Source: DASQPR01 sp963836785 (GTDB lineage: Bacteria > Actinomycetota > Actinomycetes > Mycobacteriales > Micromonosporaceae). Taken from it: 64,000 nt of DNA. The notes under the pieces were generated by a model, which was not told where the DNA came from, did no database searches, and worked only from the letters and a program-made list of their open reading frames with translations. Where the stretch lies: NCBI GenBank assembly GCA_963836785.1, contig CAWIKW010000004.1, positions 262,340 through 326,339 on the forward strand, given 5' to 3'. This document shows positions 26,144 through 33,696 of this stretch, piece after piece (within the stretch, counting starts at the first letter, position 1; the number at the start of each line of letters is the position of its first letter). The position numbers and the translations under genes are program-made.

Positions 26144-27085
26144 CTAGACGATGGCGCCGTTGTCCGGATCGTCGTAGTCGTCCTCATCGCCCGAGCGCAG
26201 TCGCGCGATCAGCGCGGCACCGCCCGCGACCAGGCACATCCCGCCCAGGATCTCGGCGAATCCGGTGGAGACCGGCAGCAGCGCCGGGTAGATGATCACA
26301 GCGATGCCGACGATGATCCCGAGCATGCCGATCACGGTGATGCCGGCGAAGCGGGGCAATGGTGGCGGCGCCGGTGGGTGGTAGTCCTCGTCGTCGGCCT
26401 CGTCGTCGGGCAGGTCACGCCCGAACGTGTCCAGACCGTCGAGCAGTGACGGGCCGGCGTCGACGTTGTCGTTCCCGTCGCGCACCGACTTCGGCGGCTC
26501 GGGTGCCTGCGGCGACCGCGGCGGCGAGGCGAACGGCGCGGCCGACGACGCCATCGGGTCCGACGACGTCGAGATCGTCGGGTCGGTGGGTGGTGGCCAC
26601 GTGATCTCCGGGATCGCTCGCGTCGGGTCCGACATCGGGCGCACCGCGCCGTCGCGGTTGTCGTCTTCGCTCGCCGGCCAGGGCCGGGGGCCGGCGGCCG
26701 GCGGCGCGTCGAAGCTCGCCACGATCGACGCCCACGCCGCCTCGAACTCGCTGGTGGAGCGGGCGGCCGGGGCTGGCGGTGCGTTCAGCCCGTCCGGATC
26801 GATCGCGCCTGCGGTGTCCGCGGTCGCCATGTCGAAGAACTCGCGTGCGGTGGTGAGCTCTCGCCGGTCCACGAACAAACGATCCACCGGCCGCCCGGGA
26901 AGCGTGGTCAGACGGGTGATCGGATGTTGATCAGCCGAGGGCTGGAGATAGGCCGCGATCCCGCGGTTGCCGAGAACGTCGAGCAGATGCTCGCCCACGC
27001 GCGGGTCGACGTCGCCAACCACGGCGTATTCGGCCGCGAACAGCCCGTTATTCCGCCGTCCGTGGCGTGCGCTCCCGCCGGTCAC
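26144..27085 (-). CDS. Actinobacterial membrane protein of unknown function
   Basis: 313 residues. The N-terminal ~90 (FAAEYAVVGDVDPRVGEHLLDVLGNRGIAAYLQPSADQ..., LFVDRRELTTAREFF) form a small conserved domain resembling a signal-sensing or PII/ferredoxin-like fold. A Pro/Asp-rich disordered linker follows (~95-235), then two C-terminal membrane helices (GITVIGMLGIIVGIAVIIYPALL and FAEILGGMCLVAGGAALIARL) and an acidic tail. The frame is open to 27244, but GTG at 27085 is chosen because GGGAGG lies ~8 bases upstream. It is divergent from plsC. The same protein next to plsC-like genes is familiar in actinobacteria, but I know of no assigned function. Confidence 0.82.
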   Translation of the reverse strand: MTGGSARHGRRNNGLFAAEYAVVGDVDPRVGEHLLDVLGNRGIAAYLQPSADQHPITRLTTLPGRPVDRLFVDRRELTTAREFFDMATADTAGAIDPDGLNAPPAPAARSTSEFEAAWASIVASFDAPPAAGPRPWPASEDDNRDGAVRPMSDPTRAIPEITWPPPTDPTISTSSDPMASSAAPFASPPRSPQAPEPPKSVRDGNDNVDAGPSLLDGLDTFGRDLPDDEADDEDYHPPAPPPLPRFAGITVIGMLGIIVGIAVIIYPALLPVSTGFAEILGGMCLVAGGAALIARLRSGDEDDYDDPDNGAIV

Positions 27086-27386
27086 GTCTCGTCCTCCCCG
27101 ACCTGTGGAACCCACCGCGGCGCGGGCGCCGCGATCATTGCGCCGCGCCGACTTCTGCGCGGGTAGTTCACCGCGAAAGCGGTCCCCGCATGAATCGTGA
27201 CACGGCCACGGCGCATGCGGGGAGTGCGATGTGGTGTGGTGCATGGTATTCGTAGGCTGCGACCCGAGCAGCCGACGGCGCCATCCGCCGGCCGGACCGA
27301 TCGGCGGACTAGCTGACCACCCGATCCGGCCAAGGGGCGGCGTGGGACAGCGCGACCAGACCGGGCCGGAGCGGGAGAGGGCGAGC

Positions 27387-28118
27387 GTGTTCTATTCGCT
27401 GCTGAAGTACGTCGTCCTAGGGCCGATCCTGCGCGCCCTGTTCCGTCCCGACGTGACCGGCCGCGAGCACGTGCCCGACAGCGGCCCGGCCATCCTCGCC
27501 AGCAACCACTTGAGCTTCTGCGACTCGATCTTCATGCCGCTGATGGTGCGGCGAAAAGTCACATTCGTGGCGAAAGCGGAGTACTTCACCGGGCACGGCG
27601 TCAAAGGACGCCTCATCAAAGCGTTCTTCGTCGGCACCGGCACGATCCCGGTCGACCGGTCCGGGGGCAAGGCCGCTCAGGTCGCCATGGATACCGGCCT
27701 TGCGATCTTGCGCAGCGGTGAACTGTTCGGCATCTACCCCGAGGGCACACGGTCGCCGGATGGTCGGCTGTATCGCGGCAAGACCGGGGTGGCCCGGCTG
27801 GCCTTGGAGAGCGGTGCCCGGGTCATTCCGGTCGCGATGTTGAACACGGACGAGATCCAGCCGCCGGGGAAGATCCTTCCGAAGATCAGGCGGGTCCGGA
27901 TCCGCTTCGGCGAGCCCCTCGACTTCGGCCGTTACGCCGGCATGGCCGGTGACCGGTTCGTCGAACGCGCCATTACCGACGAGATCATGTACGAACTCAT
28001 GGAACTGTCCGGTCGCGAGTACGTCGACGTCTACGCCGCCACGCTGAAGGCGGCTCCGGCCGTACCGGCGGCATCGGTGGTGGTAACGGCGGACCGCACC
28101 CCCGCGACCGCGGCCTGA
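27387..28118 (+). CDS. plsC: 1-acyl-sn-glycerol-3-phosphate acyltransferase
   Basis: 243 residues with the PlsC motifs: NHLSFCDSIFMP (NHxxxxD catalytic pair), GTIPVDRSGGK, YPEGTRSPDG (substrate Arg) and VIPVAMLNT. It acylates lysophosphatidic acid to phosphatidic acid at the inner membrane, the precursor of all glycerophospholipids including PIMs. GTG at 27387 follows GGGAGAGGG. It corresponds in position to Rv2182c of M. tuberculosis. The C-terminal ~25 residues are Ala/Val/Thr-rich and probably unstructured. It is convergent with the Crp-family gene. Confidence 0.93.
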   Translation: MFYSLLKYVVLGPILRALFRPDVTGREHVPDSGPAILASNHLSFCDSIFMPLMVRRKVTFVAKAEYFTGHGVKGRLIKAFFVGTGTIPVDRSGGKAAQVAMDTGLAILRSGELFGIYPEGTRSPDGRLYRGKTGVARLALESGARVIPVAMLNTDEIQPPGKILPKIRRVRIRFGEPLDFGRYAGMAGDRFVERAITDEIMYELMELSGREYVDVYAATLKAAPAVPAASVVVTADRTPATAA

Positions 28119-28144
28119 CCCGCCGGCAAGCGGCGGAGCGGACG

Positions 28145-28837
28145 CTACTGCTCGGACATGCCGGCGCGGCGACGCAACGCGGAAATGTCCGTGAGCACGA
28201 TCCGCCGGCCCTCGGTGCGCAGCCAGCCGCGCGTCGCGAACGATCCGATGGCCTGGTTCACGCTCTGCCGCGAGCCACCGGCCATGGCCGCGAGCTGGCT
28301 CTGGTTCAGCTCGATCGTCACCATCGGCGACGCCGAGTCCTCGGCCAGCCGTACGAGCGTCTTGGCGACGCGGCCGGGCAGGTCGAGGAAGATGTGGTCG
28401 GCGTGCTGCTCGGTGAGGCGCCGGATGAGGTTACCGAGCGATTGCATGACCGCGTCCAGGATGGCTGGGTTGCTGTGTACGAGTTCGATAAACGCGTGCC
28501 GCGACAGCGCCAGCGCGCGGGTGTCCTCGATCGCCTCGGCCGACGTGGACCTCGTGCCACCGTCCAATAGCGACACTTCACCGAAGAAACTCGGCGGCCG
28601 GATCACCGCGAGCACCGCGCGCTCGCCGGTCGGTGCGGTGCGGAACACCGCGATCGCGCCCCGCTTCAGCACGATGAGCGAGTCGCTGGGGTCGTTCTCC
28701 ACGAACAGAAGCTGACCCTTGCGGTACGTCCGGGGGACGGCCGCCGCGATGACGCGCTGCCGGGACTCCGCGTCGAGCCCCGCAAACATCTCGACGCCCG
28801 TCAAGGCGTCGGGCGTCTCGTGATGCCGAACGTCCAC
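28145..28837 (-). CDS. Crp/Fnr family transcriptional regulator
   Basis: About 230 residues: a cyclic-nucleotide-binding-type barrel (RKGQLLFVENDPSDSLIVLKRGAIAVF, FFGEVSLLDGGTRSTSAEA, where GE-x-S-L-x-T/S-A resembles the phosphate-binding cassette), a long dimer helix, then a winged helix with recognition helix SQLAAMAGGSRQSVNQAIGSF. The cassette Arg is replaced (GGTRSTSAEA), so cAMP binding is not assured. I choose GTG at 28837 because GGAGG lies 8 bases upstream; the frame also allows GTG 28852. It is divergent from the exoribonuclease gene. Targets are unknown. Confidence 0.92.
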   Translation of the reverse strand: MDVRHHETPDALTGVEMFAGLDAESRQRVIAAAVPRTYRKGQLLFVENDPSDSLIVLKRGAIAVFRTAPTGERAVLAVIRPPSFFGEVSLLDGGTRSTSAEAIEDTRALALSRHAFIELVHSNPAILDAVMQSLGNLIRRLTEQHADHIFLDLPGRVAKTLVRLAEDSASPMVTIELNQSQLAAMAGGSRQSVNQAIGSFATRGWLRTEGRRIVLTDISALRRRAGMSEQ

Positions 28838-28929
28838 GGGTCTGACCTCCACATGCGAATTGCCAGGCAGGCGTACGCGATTCGTGCGTCGCCCACCCCC
28901 CAGATGATGGGCCGCTGGTGGTGCCTTTG

Positions 28930-28935
28930 TATATA
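28930..28935 (-). promoter_or_regulatory. TATATA -10 candidate in the crp / exoribonuclease divergent region
   Basis: The 300 bases between the Crp-family start and the exoribonuclease start carry no gene. The only A/T island is GTATATAC (28929-28936), itself a palindrome, next to CCGACGTCGACGTGG (another near-palindrome). It is a plausible -10 for the Crp-family gene with a leader of about 85 bases. Confidence 0.35.
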
Positions 28936-29137
28936 CCGACGTCGACGTGGCGTGGCGATCCCACGACGGAGAGCAGGTGCATACGACGGGCCCGAGCCAA
29001 CCGCACGCTTACCTTAATCGATGCCTCTGGCGACCCCGACGAGATGGTCCGGCGCCGGAGCCGCCAAGATGGCGGCGAGGTTGATCGCGGTCGGCGCCGG
29101 CCGGCAGATGCGCGAAAAGAAGTCGAGATGGGTAGGC

Positions 29138-29665
29138 ATGGCGTACCGGTACTTCTATGACACGGAGTTCATCGAGGACGGCCGGCTGATCGACTTGGTG
29201 TCGATCGGCGTCGTCGACGAGAACGGCCGGGAGTTCTACGCGGTGTCGACCGAATACGACGACACGCACGCGGTGCCGTGGGTGCGCCGCAACGTGCTGG
29301 ACAAGCTTCCGTCGCCGGCCGATCCGGCGTGGCGGTCCCGGGAGCGCATCCGCACCGAGCTGTACGCGTTCCTCCTGGAGCCGATCCGCGACCGGCCGGG
29401 CGAGCAGTTGGAGCTGTGGGCGTGGTACGCGGCGTACGACCACGTGGCCCTCGCCCAGCTGTGGGGGGCAATGCCGGCGCTGCCGCGCGAGATCCCCCGG
29501 TTCACCAAGGACCTCCGGCAGCTCTGGGACGATCTCGGCCGACCTAGGCTGCCGGAAGCGGAGGGCCGGCATGACGCGCTCGTCGACGCCCGCCACAACC
29601 TGGCTCGGTGGAATGCGATGGCCGGCGTCCGTACCCTCGATGAGCCTCCGGTCGACGGTGCGTGA
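29138..29665 (+). CDS. 3'-5' exoribonuclease, Rv2179c-like (DEDDh)
   Basis: 175 residues that match M. tuberculosis Rv2179c closely from memory: YRYFYDTEFIEDGRLIDLVSIGVV (DxE), ELWAWYAAYDHVALAQLWG, PRFTKDLRQLWDDLG and HDALVDARHNLARW (catalytic His and Asp). The family removes nucleotides from RNA 3' ends. ATG at 29138 is chosen because homologues begin with this YFYDTEFI block; the frame is open to 29021. It precedes pfkA in the same direction with 260 bases between, so it is probably a separate unit. Confidence 0.92.
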   Translation: MAYRYFYDTEFIEDGRLIDLVSIGVVDENGREFYAVSTEYDDTHAVPWVRRNVLDKLPSPADPAWRSRERIRTELYAFLLEPIRDRPGEQLELWAWYAAYDHVALAQLWGAMPALPREIPRFTKDLRQLWDDLGRPRLPEAEGRHDALVDARHNLARWNAMAGVRTLDEPPVDGA

Positions 29666-29854
29666 CGTGCGGGCCCATGCTCGGCGGATCGGGCGGCGAG
29701 CCGCTAGAGTGCGTGCTGCCCGCCCCGGGCTTCGGCAGCGCCGCCGATCTTGACCGTCGGCCCGACCGCGCCCCCGCGCGGTGTGGTCGCGGTGATCTCG
29801 CTGCCGGACTTCATGCGCCGCGAGCACGGCCCAGGGACATTTCGGGCTACGTTT

Positions 29855-29882
29855 ACCTGACCGATCAGCTGACCGGTCAGGT
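29855..29882. promoter_or_regulatory. Inverted repeat ACCTGACC-N12-GGTCAGGT, candidate operator for pfkA
   Basis: Perfect 8-base arms 46 bases upstream of the pfkA start, inside a 262-base gap without genes. The spacer itself carries GATCAGCTGA. Immediately after is a second nested repeat, GCGACGGCATCGC / CATCGCGATG. Confidence 0.55.
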
Positions 29883-29927
29883 ATCGCACATGCGACGGCA
29901 TCGCGATGCATTAAGGAGAACCAGACC

Positions 29928-30953
29928 ATGCGCATCGGCGTTCTCACAGGTGGCGGCGACTGCCCCGGCCTCAACGCGGTTATCCGCGCCGTGGTCCGCA
30001 AGGGCATCGGGACCTACGACCACGAGTTCGTGGGCTTCCGCGATGGCTGGAAGGGCCCGCTGGAGGGTTTCAGCAAGCCGCTCGGCGTGGCCGACGTCCG
30101 CGGCATTCTCCCTCGTGGCGGCACCATCCTCGGTTCGTCCCGGACGAACCCGTTCAAGATCGACGGTGGCGTTGACAAGATCAAGGCGAATCTCGCCGAG
30201 CTCGGTATCGATGCGCTCGTGGCGATCGGTGGCGAGGACACTCTCGGCGTTGCGACGAGGCTCGACGAGTTGGGCGTCAAGGTCGTCGGCGTGCCCAAGA
30301 CGATCGACAACGACCTCGGCGCGACCGACTACACGTTCGGTTTCGACACCGCCGTGAACATCGCGATGGAGGCGATCGACCGGCTGCACACGACGGCCGA
30401 GAGCCACCACCGCACGTTGGTGGTCGAGGTGATGGGTCGGCACGCCGGCTGGATCGCGCTGCACGCGGGACTCGCCGGCGGTGCGAACGTCATCCTGCTG
30501 CCCGAGCGGGAGTTCGACGTCGAACAGGTCGCCGCCTACGTGGACAAGCGTTTCCACACGCAGTACGCCCCGATCGTGGTCGTCGCCGAGGGTGCCCAGC
30601 CGGTTGCCGGCCAGATGCAGTTGCATGATCAGAAGCTGGACGCGTTCGGGCACGTACGACTCGGCGGCATCGGTCAATGGCTGGCCGAGCAGCTGGAAGC
30701 GCAGACCGGCAAGGAGGCTCGCACGGTGGTGCTCGGGCACATCCAGCGCGGTGGCACGCCGACCGCCTTCGACCGGGTGCTCGCGACCCGTTTCGGCCTG
30801 CACGCGATCGACGCCGTGCACGAGGGCGACTTCGGCAAGATGGTTGCGCTGCGCGCCACCGACATCGTGCGCGTGCCGCTCGTCGAGGCGACGCGGGAAC
30901 TCAAGACCGTCCCCGTCGAGCGCTACACCGAAGCCGAGGTGTTCTTCGGGTGA
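29928..30953 (+). CDS. pfkA: 6-phosphofructokinase (PfkA)
   Basis: 341 residues: GVLTGGGDCPGLNAVIRAVV (phosphoryl-donor site), the GGEDT loop (DALVAIGGEDTLGVA), PKTIDNDLGATDYTFGFDTA (catalytic Asp in TIDND), and MGRHAGWIALHAGLAGGA. It commits fructose-6-phosphate to glycolysis. GGEDT in place of GGDGS, with KTIDND, is the form typical of actinobacterial and PPi-related group III kinases, so whether ATP or PPi is the donor needs assay. AAGGAGAA lies 9 bases before the ATG. A strong hairpin follows the stop. Confidence 0.96.
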   Translation: MRIGVLTGGGDCPGLNAVIRAVVRKGIGTYDHEFVGFRDGWKGPLEGFSKPLGVADVRGILPRGGTILGSSRTNPFKIDGGVDKIKANLAELGIDALVAIGGEDTLGVATRLDELGVKVVGVPKTIDNDLGATDYTFGFDTAVNIAMEAIDRLHTTAESHHRTLVVEVMGRHAGWIALHAGLAGGANVILLPEREFDVEQVAAYVDKRFHTQYAPIVVVAEGAQPVAGQMQLHDQKLDAFGHVRLGGIGQWLAEQLEAQTGKEARTVVLGHIQRGGTPTAFDRVLATRFGLHAIDAVHEGDFGKMVALRATDIVRVPLVEATRELKTVPVERYTEAEVFFG

Positions 30954-30959
30954 GTTGGT

Positions 30960-31002
30960 CCGCGGTGGTGCCGGTCCGTGTCTGCGTCCGGCACCGCCGC
31001 GG
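30960..31002 (+). terminator. Strong hairpin after pfkA, likely terminator
   Basis: A 15-bp stem, CCGCGGTGGTGCCGG (30960-30974) with CCGGCACCGCCGCGG (30988-31002), contains one T-G wobble; the loop is 13 bases. It begins six bases after the pfkA stop. There is no T-tract, as in many actinobacterial terminators. Confidence 0.6.
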
Positions 31003-31119
31003 ATCATTGACGGGTACGAGCAACCGGAGGTGACCGGATGACTGTCTCGAATCCCGCAACCGGGTCGAATCCGCGCAAGCGGGTCGAATGGCGGAGCCGC
31101 ACACGAGTCGTCGGCGACC

Positions 31120-31923
31120 GTGGCGGTCGTCGGCGCCGGCAAGATCGGCGAGGTGCTGCTGTCCGGGCTGCTGCGGTCGGGCTGGCCGGCCGGCCGGCTG
31201 CTCGCGACCGTTCGCCGGTCTGATCGAGCGGACGAACTGGCCGAGCGCTACGGCATCCGCGTGGTGGACACCGCCACCGCCGTCACCACGGCCGACGTCC
31301 TCGCGATCAGCGTCAAGCCACAGGACGCGTCGACGCTGATGGACGAGCTCGGACCGATGATCGAGCCAGGCTCCGGAAAGCTGATCATTTCGCTGTGCGC
31401 CGGCCTGCCGACCGGATTCTTCGCCAAGTGGCTGCCCGACGGCACGCCGGTCGTACGCGTCATGACGAACACCCCGGCCCTGGTCGACGAGGCGATGTCG
31501 GCGATCTCCCCGGGTGCGTACGCGACCGGCGAGCATCTTGCGCTGGCCGAGGAGATGTTCGCACCGCTCGGTCGGACGATCCGCGTGCCCGAGTCGCAAC
31601 AGGATGCCGTCACGGCGTTGTCCGGCTCGGGCCCGGCGTACTTCTACTACCTGGTCGAGGCCATGACCGACGCCGGCATCCTTCTCGGGCTGCCGCGCCA
31701 GGTCGCGCACGACCTGATCGTGCAGACCGCGATCGGCTCGGCGATCATGCTGCGCGACTCCGGCGAGCATCCGGTCAAGCTGCGCGAGGCGGTGACGTCG
31801 CCGGCCGGTACGACGATCAACGCGATCCGCGAACTGGAGAAACACGGCGTGCGGGCGGCGTTGCTCGCCGCGCTGGAAGCCGCCCGCGATCGGGCTCGCG
31901 AGATCGCGGGCGAGCAGGCCTGA
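31120..31923 (+). CDS. proC: Pyrroline-5-carboxylate reductase
   Basis: 267 residues: VAVVGAGKIGEVLLSGLLRSGW (NADPH-binding), ISVKPQDASTLMDEL, SLCAGLPTGFF, RVMTNTPALVDEAM, and the C-terminal dimer domain with ALSGSGPAYFYYLVEAM and SPAGTTINAIRELEKHGVR. It makes proline from pyrroline-5-carboxylate in the cytoplasm. The start is in doubt. GTG at 31120 has no ribosome site, while ATG at 31038 sits right after GGAGGTGA but in another frame, 82 bases upstream; a single-base shift between them would give a normal gene with a 27-residue extension. Confidence 0.92.
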   Translation: MAVVGAGKIGEVLLSGLLRSGWPAGRLLATVRRSDRADELAERYGIRVVDTATAVTTADVLAISVKPQDASTLMDELGPMIEPGSGKLIISLCAGLPTGFFAKWLPDGTPVVRVMTNTPALVDEAMSAISPGAYATGEHLALAEEMFAPLGRTIRVPESQQDAVTALSGSGPAYFYYLVEAMTDAGILLGLPRQVAHDLIVQTAIGSAIMLRDSGEHPVKLREAVTSPAGTTINAIRELEKHGVRAALLAALEAARDRAREIAGEQA

Positions 31924-31979
31924 GCCGACACCCGCTGGTGGATGTGCACGTCGCACTGGTCGCCGGCCGGCCGGCCGCA

Positions 31980-31985
31980 TAGGCT
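31980..31985 (+). promoter_or_regulatory. -10 hexamer TAGGCT, leaderless promoter of gluzincin 1
   Basis: TAGGCT ends 8 bases before GTG 31994. The paralogous gene downstream has the same hexamer at 33685. Confidence 0.5.
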
Positions 31986-31993
31986 CATCGGCT

Positions 31994-33595
31994 GTGGAGA
32001 CCCCGGACGCCGTGCCGCCGTCGATCGCGCCGCCGGCAGCCGCGAGTGTGCCGGGTGGCGAGCGTGCGGCCGATCAGTCCACTCCGGGCGGATCGGCCGG
32101 GTCGAGGGTGTCCGCGTTCGCGGGACCGGCGTATCCGACGTCGCCACCGCCGGCCGGCGCCTTGGGGTATCCGGGTTCCGCGCCGTATTCGGATCCCTTG
32201 AGTCCCAACGGCGCGGGCAACGGGCACTCGGCGAATGGCTATCCGTACTCGACGGTTCGGCACGCCGCGCCGGGATCGACCGGTGCCTGGCCACCGCCGT
32301 ACCCGCCGGATGTCGTCCTAGGGCAGCGCCGCGCGCGGCGCGGACCGGCCGTGCCCATCCTCGTGATCGCGATCGTGGTCGCGCTCATCGCGGCGGTGAG
32401 CGTCGCCGTGTCGCGGTTGGGGGCGCCGGCGTCGACCGGAACCGGCCGACTCGGTGCCGTATCCGCGCCGCCGAAAGTGTCGGCCGACCCGCTGACGCTC
32501 AACTCGGTGCTGACCACCCAGTCCGCGGCGTTGATCGCGGGCGACGAGGCCGGGTTCCTGGCCGGCGTGGATCCCGCGTCCAAGATCGTGCGGGCCGCCT
32601 ACAAGCGCATGTACGCGAACCTTCGCGCCCTCCACGTGGTCACGTGGTCCCAATCGACGCCGGGCGGTGGCACTCGGATCAGCGGCGTCCGGCACTTCGA
32701 CATCGACGTGTCCTACTGCTTCGTCGTCACCACCTGCAAAGACATGAACGCGCAGCTCAGCGTGACGGCGGCGGTCCGCAATGGCCGCGTGTTGATCGAG
32801 TCGTACGTGCCGCCGGTGCCGAGCGAACGCTTCGACGAGCCGATCCCGTGGGAGACGTCGACGTTGACCGCGGTGACCGGTCCGCGCGTGATTGTTGCCG
32901 CATCGTCGGCCGAAAAGTCGGAACTCGCCGACGCGCTCCCGATTGCCGAGCGGGCCGCGGCGGCGGCCGACAAGTACGCCATATGGGGCAAGCCACCGGT
33001 CTATCTCATCTATCTCGCCGGACCGTCCGACGCGAAGTCGTGGTTCGGCGGCGGGTTGGAGCACTCGACCGGTGAGGCGATTGGATTGTCGGCGACCGAC
33101 ATCGAGGTCATGGTCGTGCTGCCGGCGGCCGGCGAATCGCGCTATGCCGGCCCCGGCCGGCTCGGCACGGTGATCCAGCACGAGATGGGCCACGTCGTCA
33201 CGCTGTACGGCGACGACCAGGACACCGGGCACGACTCGTTCATCGAGGGCATCGCGGAGTTCATCGCGTACAACGGGCACTCGAACTGGGCGGCCTACCG
33301 GTTGGACAACACCCGCGAATACCTCCGGAGCGGCAAGTGGTCCGGCAACTGCTACCTGACCAAGGAGATCGAAAGCGACGACGTGCTCACCGGCTCGGCC
33401 GCGTACGGCATCGGCTATCTCACGTTCAAGCGTCTCGCGAGCAAGTACGGCACGACGAAGATGCTCGACTTCTGGGGCGGCGTCGAGCGCGACGGGCTGA
33501 CCGCCGATCAGGCGGCGCGCAAGACGTTCGGGGTGTCGTGGAAGTCCGTGAACGCGGACTGCGCCAGCTACATCCGGCGGACGCTGCACGCCTGA
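31994..33595 (+). CDS. Membrane-anchored HExxH metallopeptidase-like protein, copy 1
   Basis: 533 residues. Residues 1-110 are Pro/Gly/Ser/Tyr-rich and cytoplasmic; 118-140 form one membrane helix (VPILVIAIVVALIAAVSVAV) after RRARRG, giving N-in/C-out topology. Residues ~165-290 resemble an NTF2-like or beta domain with a Cys pair (YCFVVTTC). The C-terminal ~240 residues contain HEMGH at 396-400 and the downstream FIEGIAEFIAY, the HExxH...E pattern of gluzincin zinc peptidases, plus two conserved Cys (GNCYLT, DCASYIRRTLHA). It would act outside the membrane. Substrate unknown. The second gene (33697-35298) is a same-length paralogue. Confidence 0.8.
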   Translation: METPDAVPPSIAPPAAASVPGGERAADQSTPGGSAGSRVSAFAGPAYPTSPPPAGALGYPGSAPYSDPLSPNGAGNGHSANGYPYSTVRHAAPGSTGAWPPPYPPDVVLGQRRARRGPAVPILVIAIVVALIAAVSVAVSRLGAPASTGTGRLGAVSAPPKVSADPLTLNSVLTTQSAALIAGDEAGFLAGVDPASKIVRAAYKRMYANLRALHVVTWSQSTPGGGTRISGVRHFDIDVSYCFVVTTCKDMNAQLSVTAAVRNGRVLIESYVPPVPSERFDEPIPWETSTLTAVTGPRVIVAASSAEKSELADALPIAERAAAAADKYAIWGKPPVYLIYLAGPSDAKSWFGGGLEHSTGEAIGLSATDIEVMVVLPAAGESRYAGPGRLGTVIQHEMGHVVTLYGDDQDTGHDSFIEGIAEFIAYNGHSNWAAYRLDNTREYLRSGKWSGNCYLTKEIESDDVLTGSAAYGIGYLTFKRLASKYGTTKMLDFWGGVERDGLTADQAARKTFGVSWKSVNADCASYIRRTLHA

Positions 33596-33684
33596 CCGCG
33601 ACCGACCGCCCACTGTGGCCGAGTCGTGACCGTGTATGAACCCTCGCGGCTCGTTCCGGCCTGTTTCCTGGCCGTCCGAACACC

Positions 33685-33690
33685 TAGGCT
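33685..33690 (+). promoter_or_regulatory. -10 hexamer TAGGCT, leaderless promoter of gluzincin 2
   Basis: TAGGCT ends 6 bases before GTG 33697, so each paralogue can be transcribed by itself. Confidence 0.5.
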
Positions 33691-33696
33691 GCGGCT

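Noticed and set aside
31058..31090. GGGTCGAATCC-like sequence that resembles a tRNA T-loop
   Set aside because: No acceptor, D or anticodon stem can be drawn around it; the GGGTCGAAT motif is just repeated within the proC leader.
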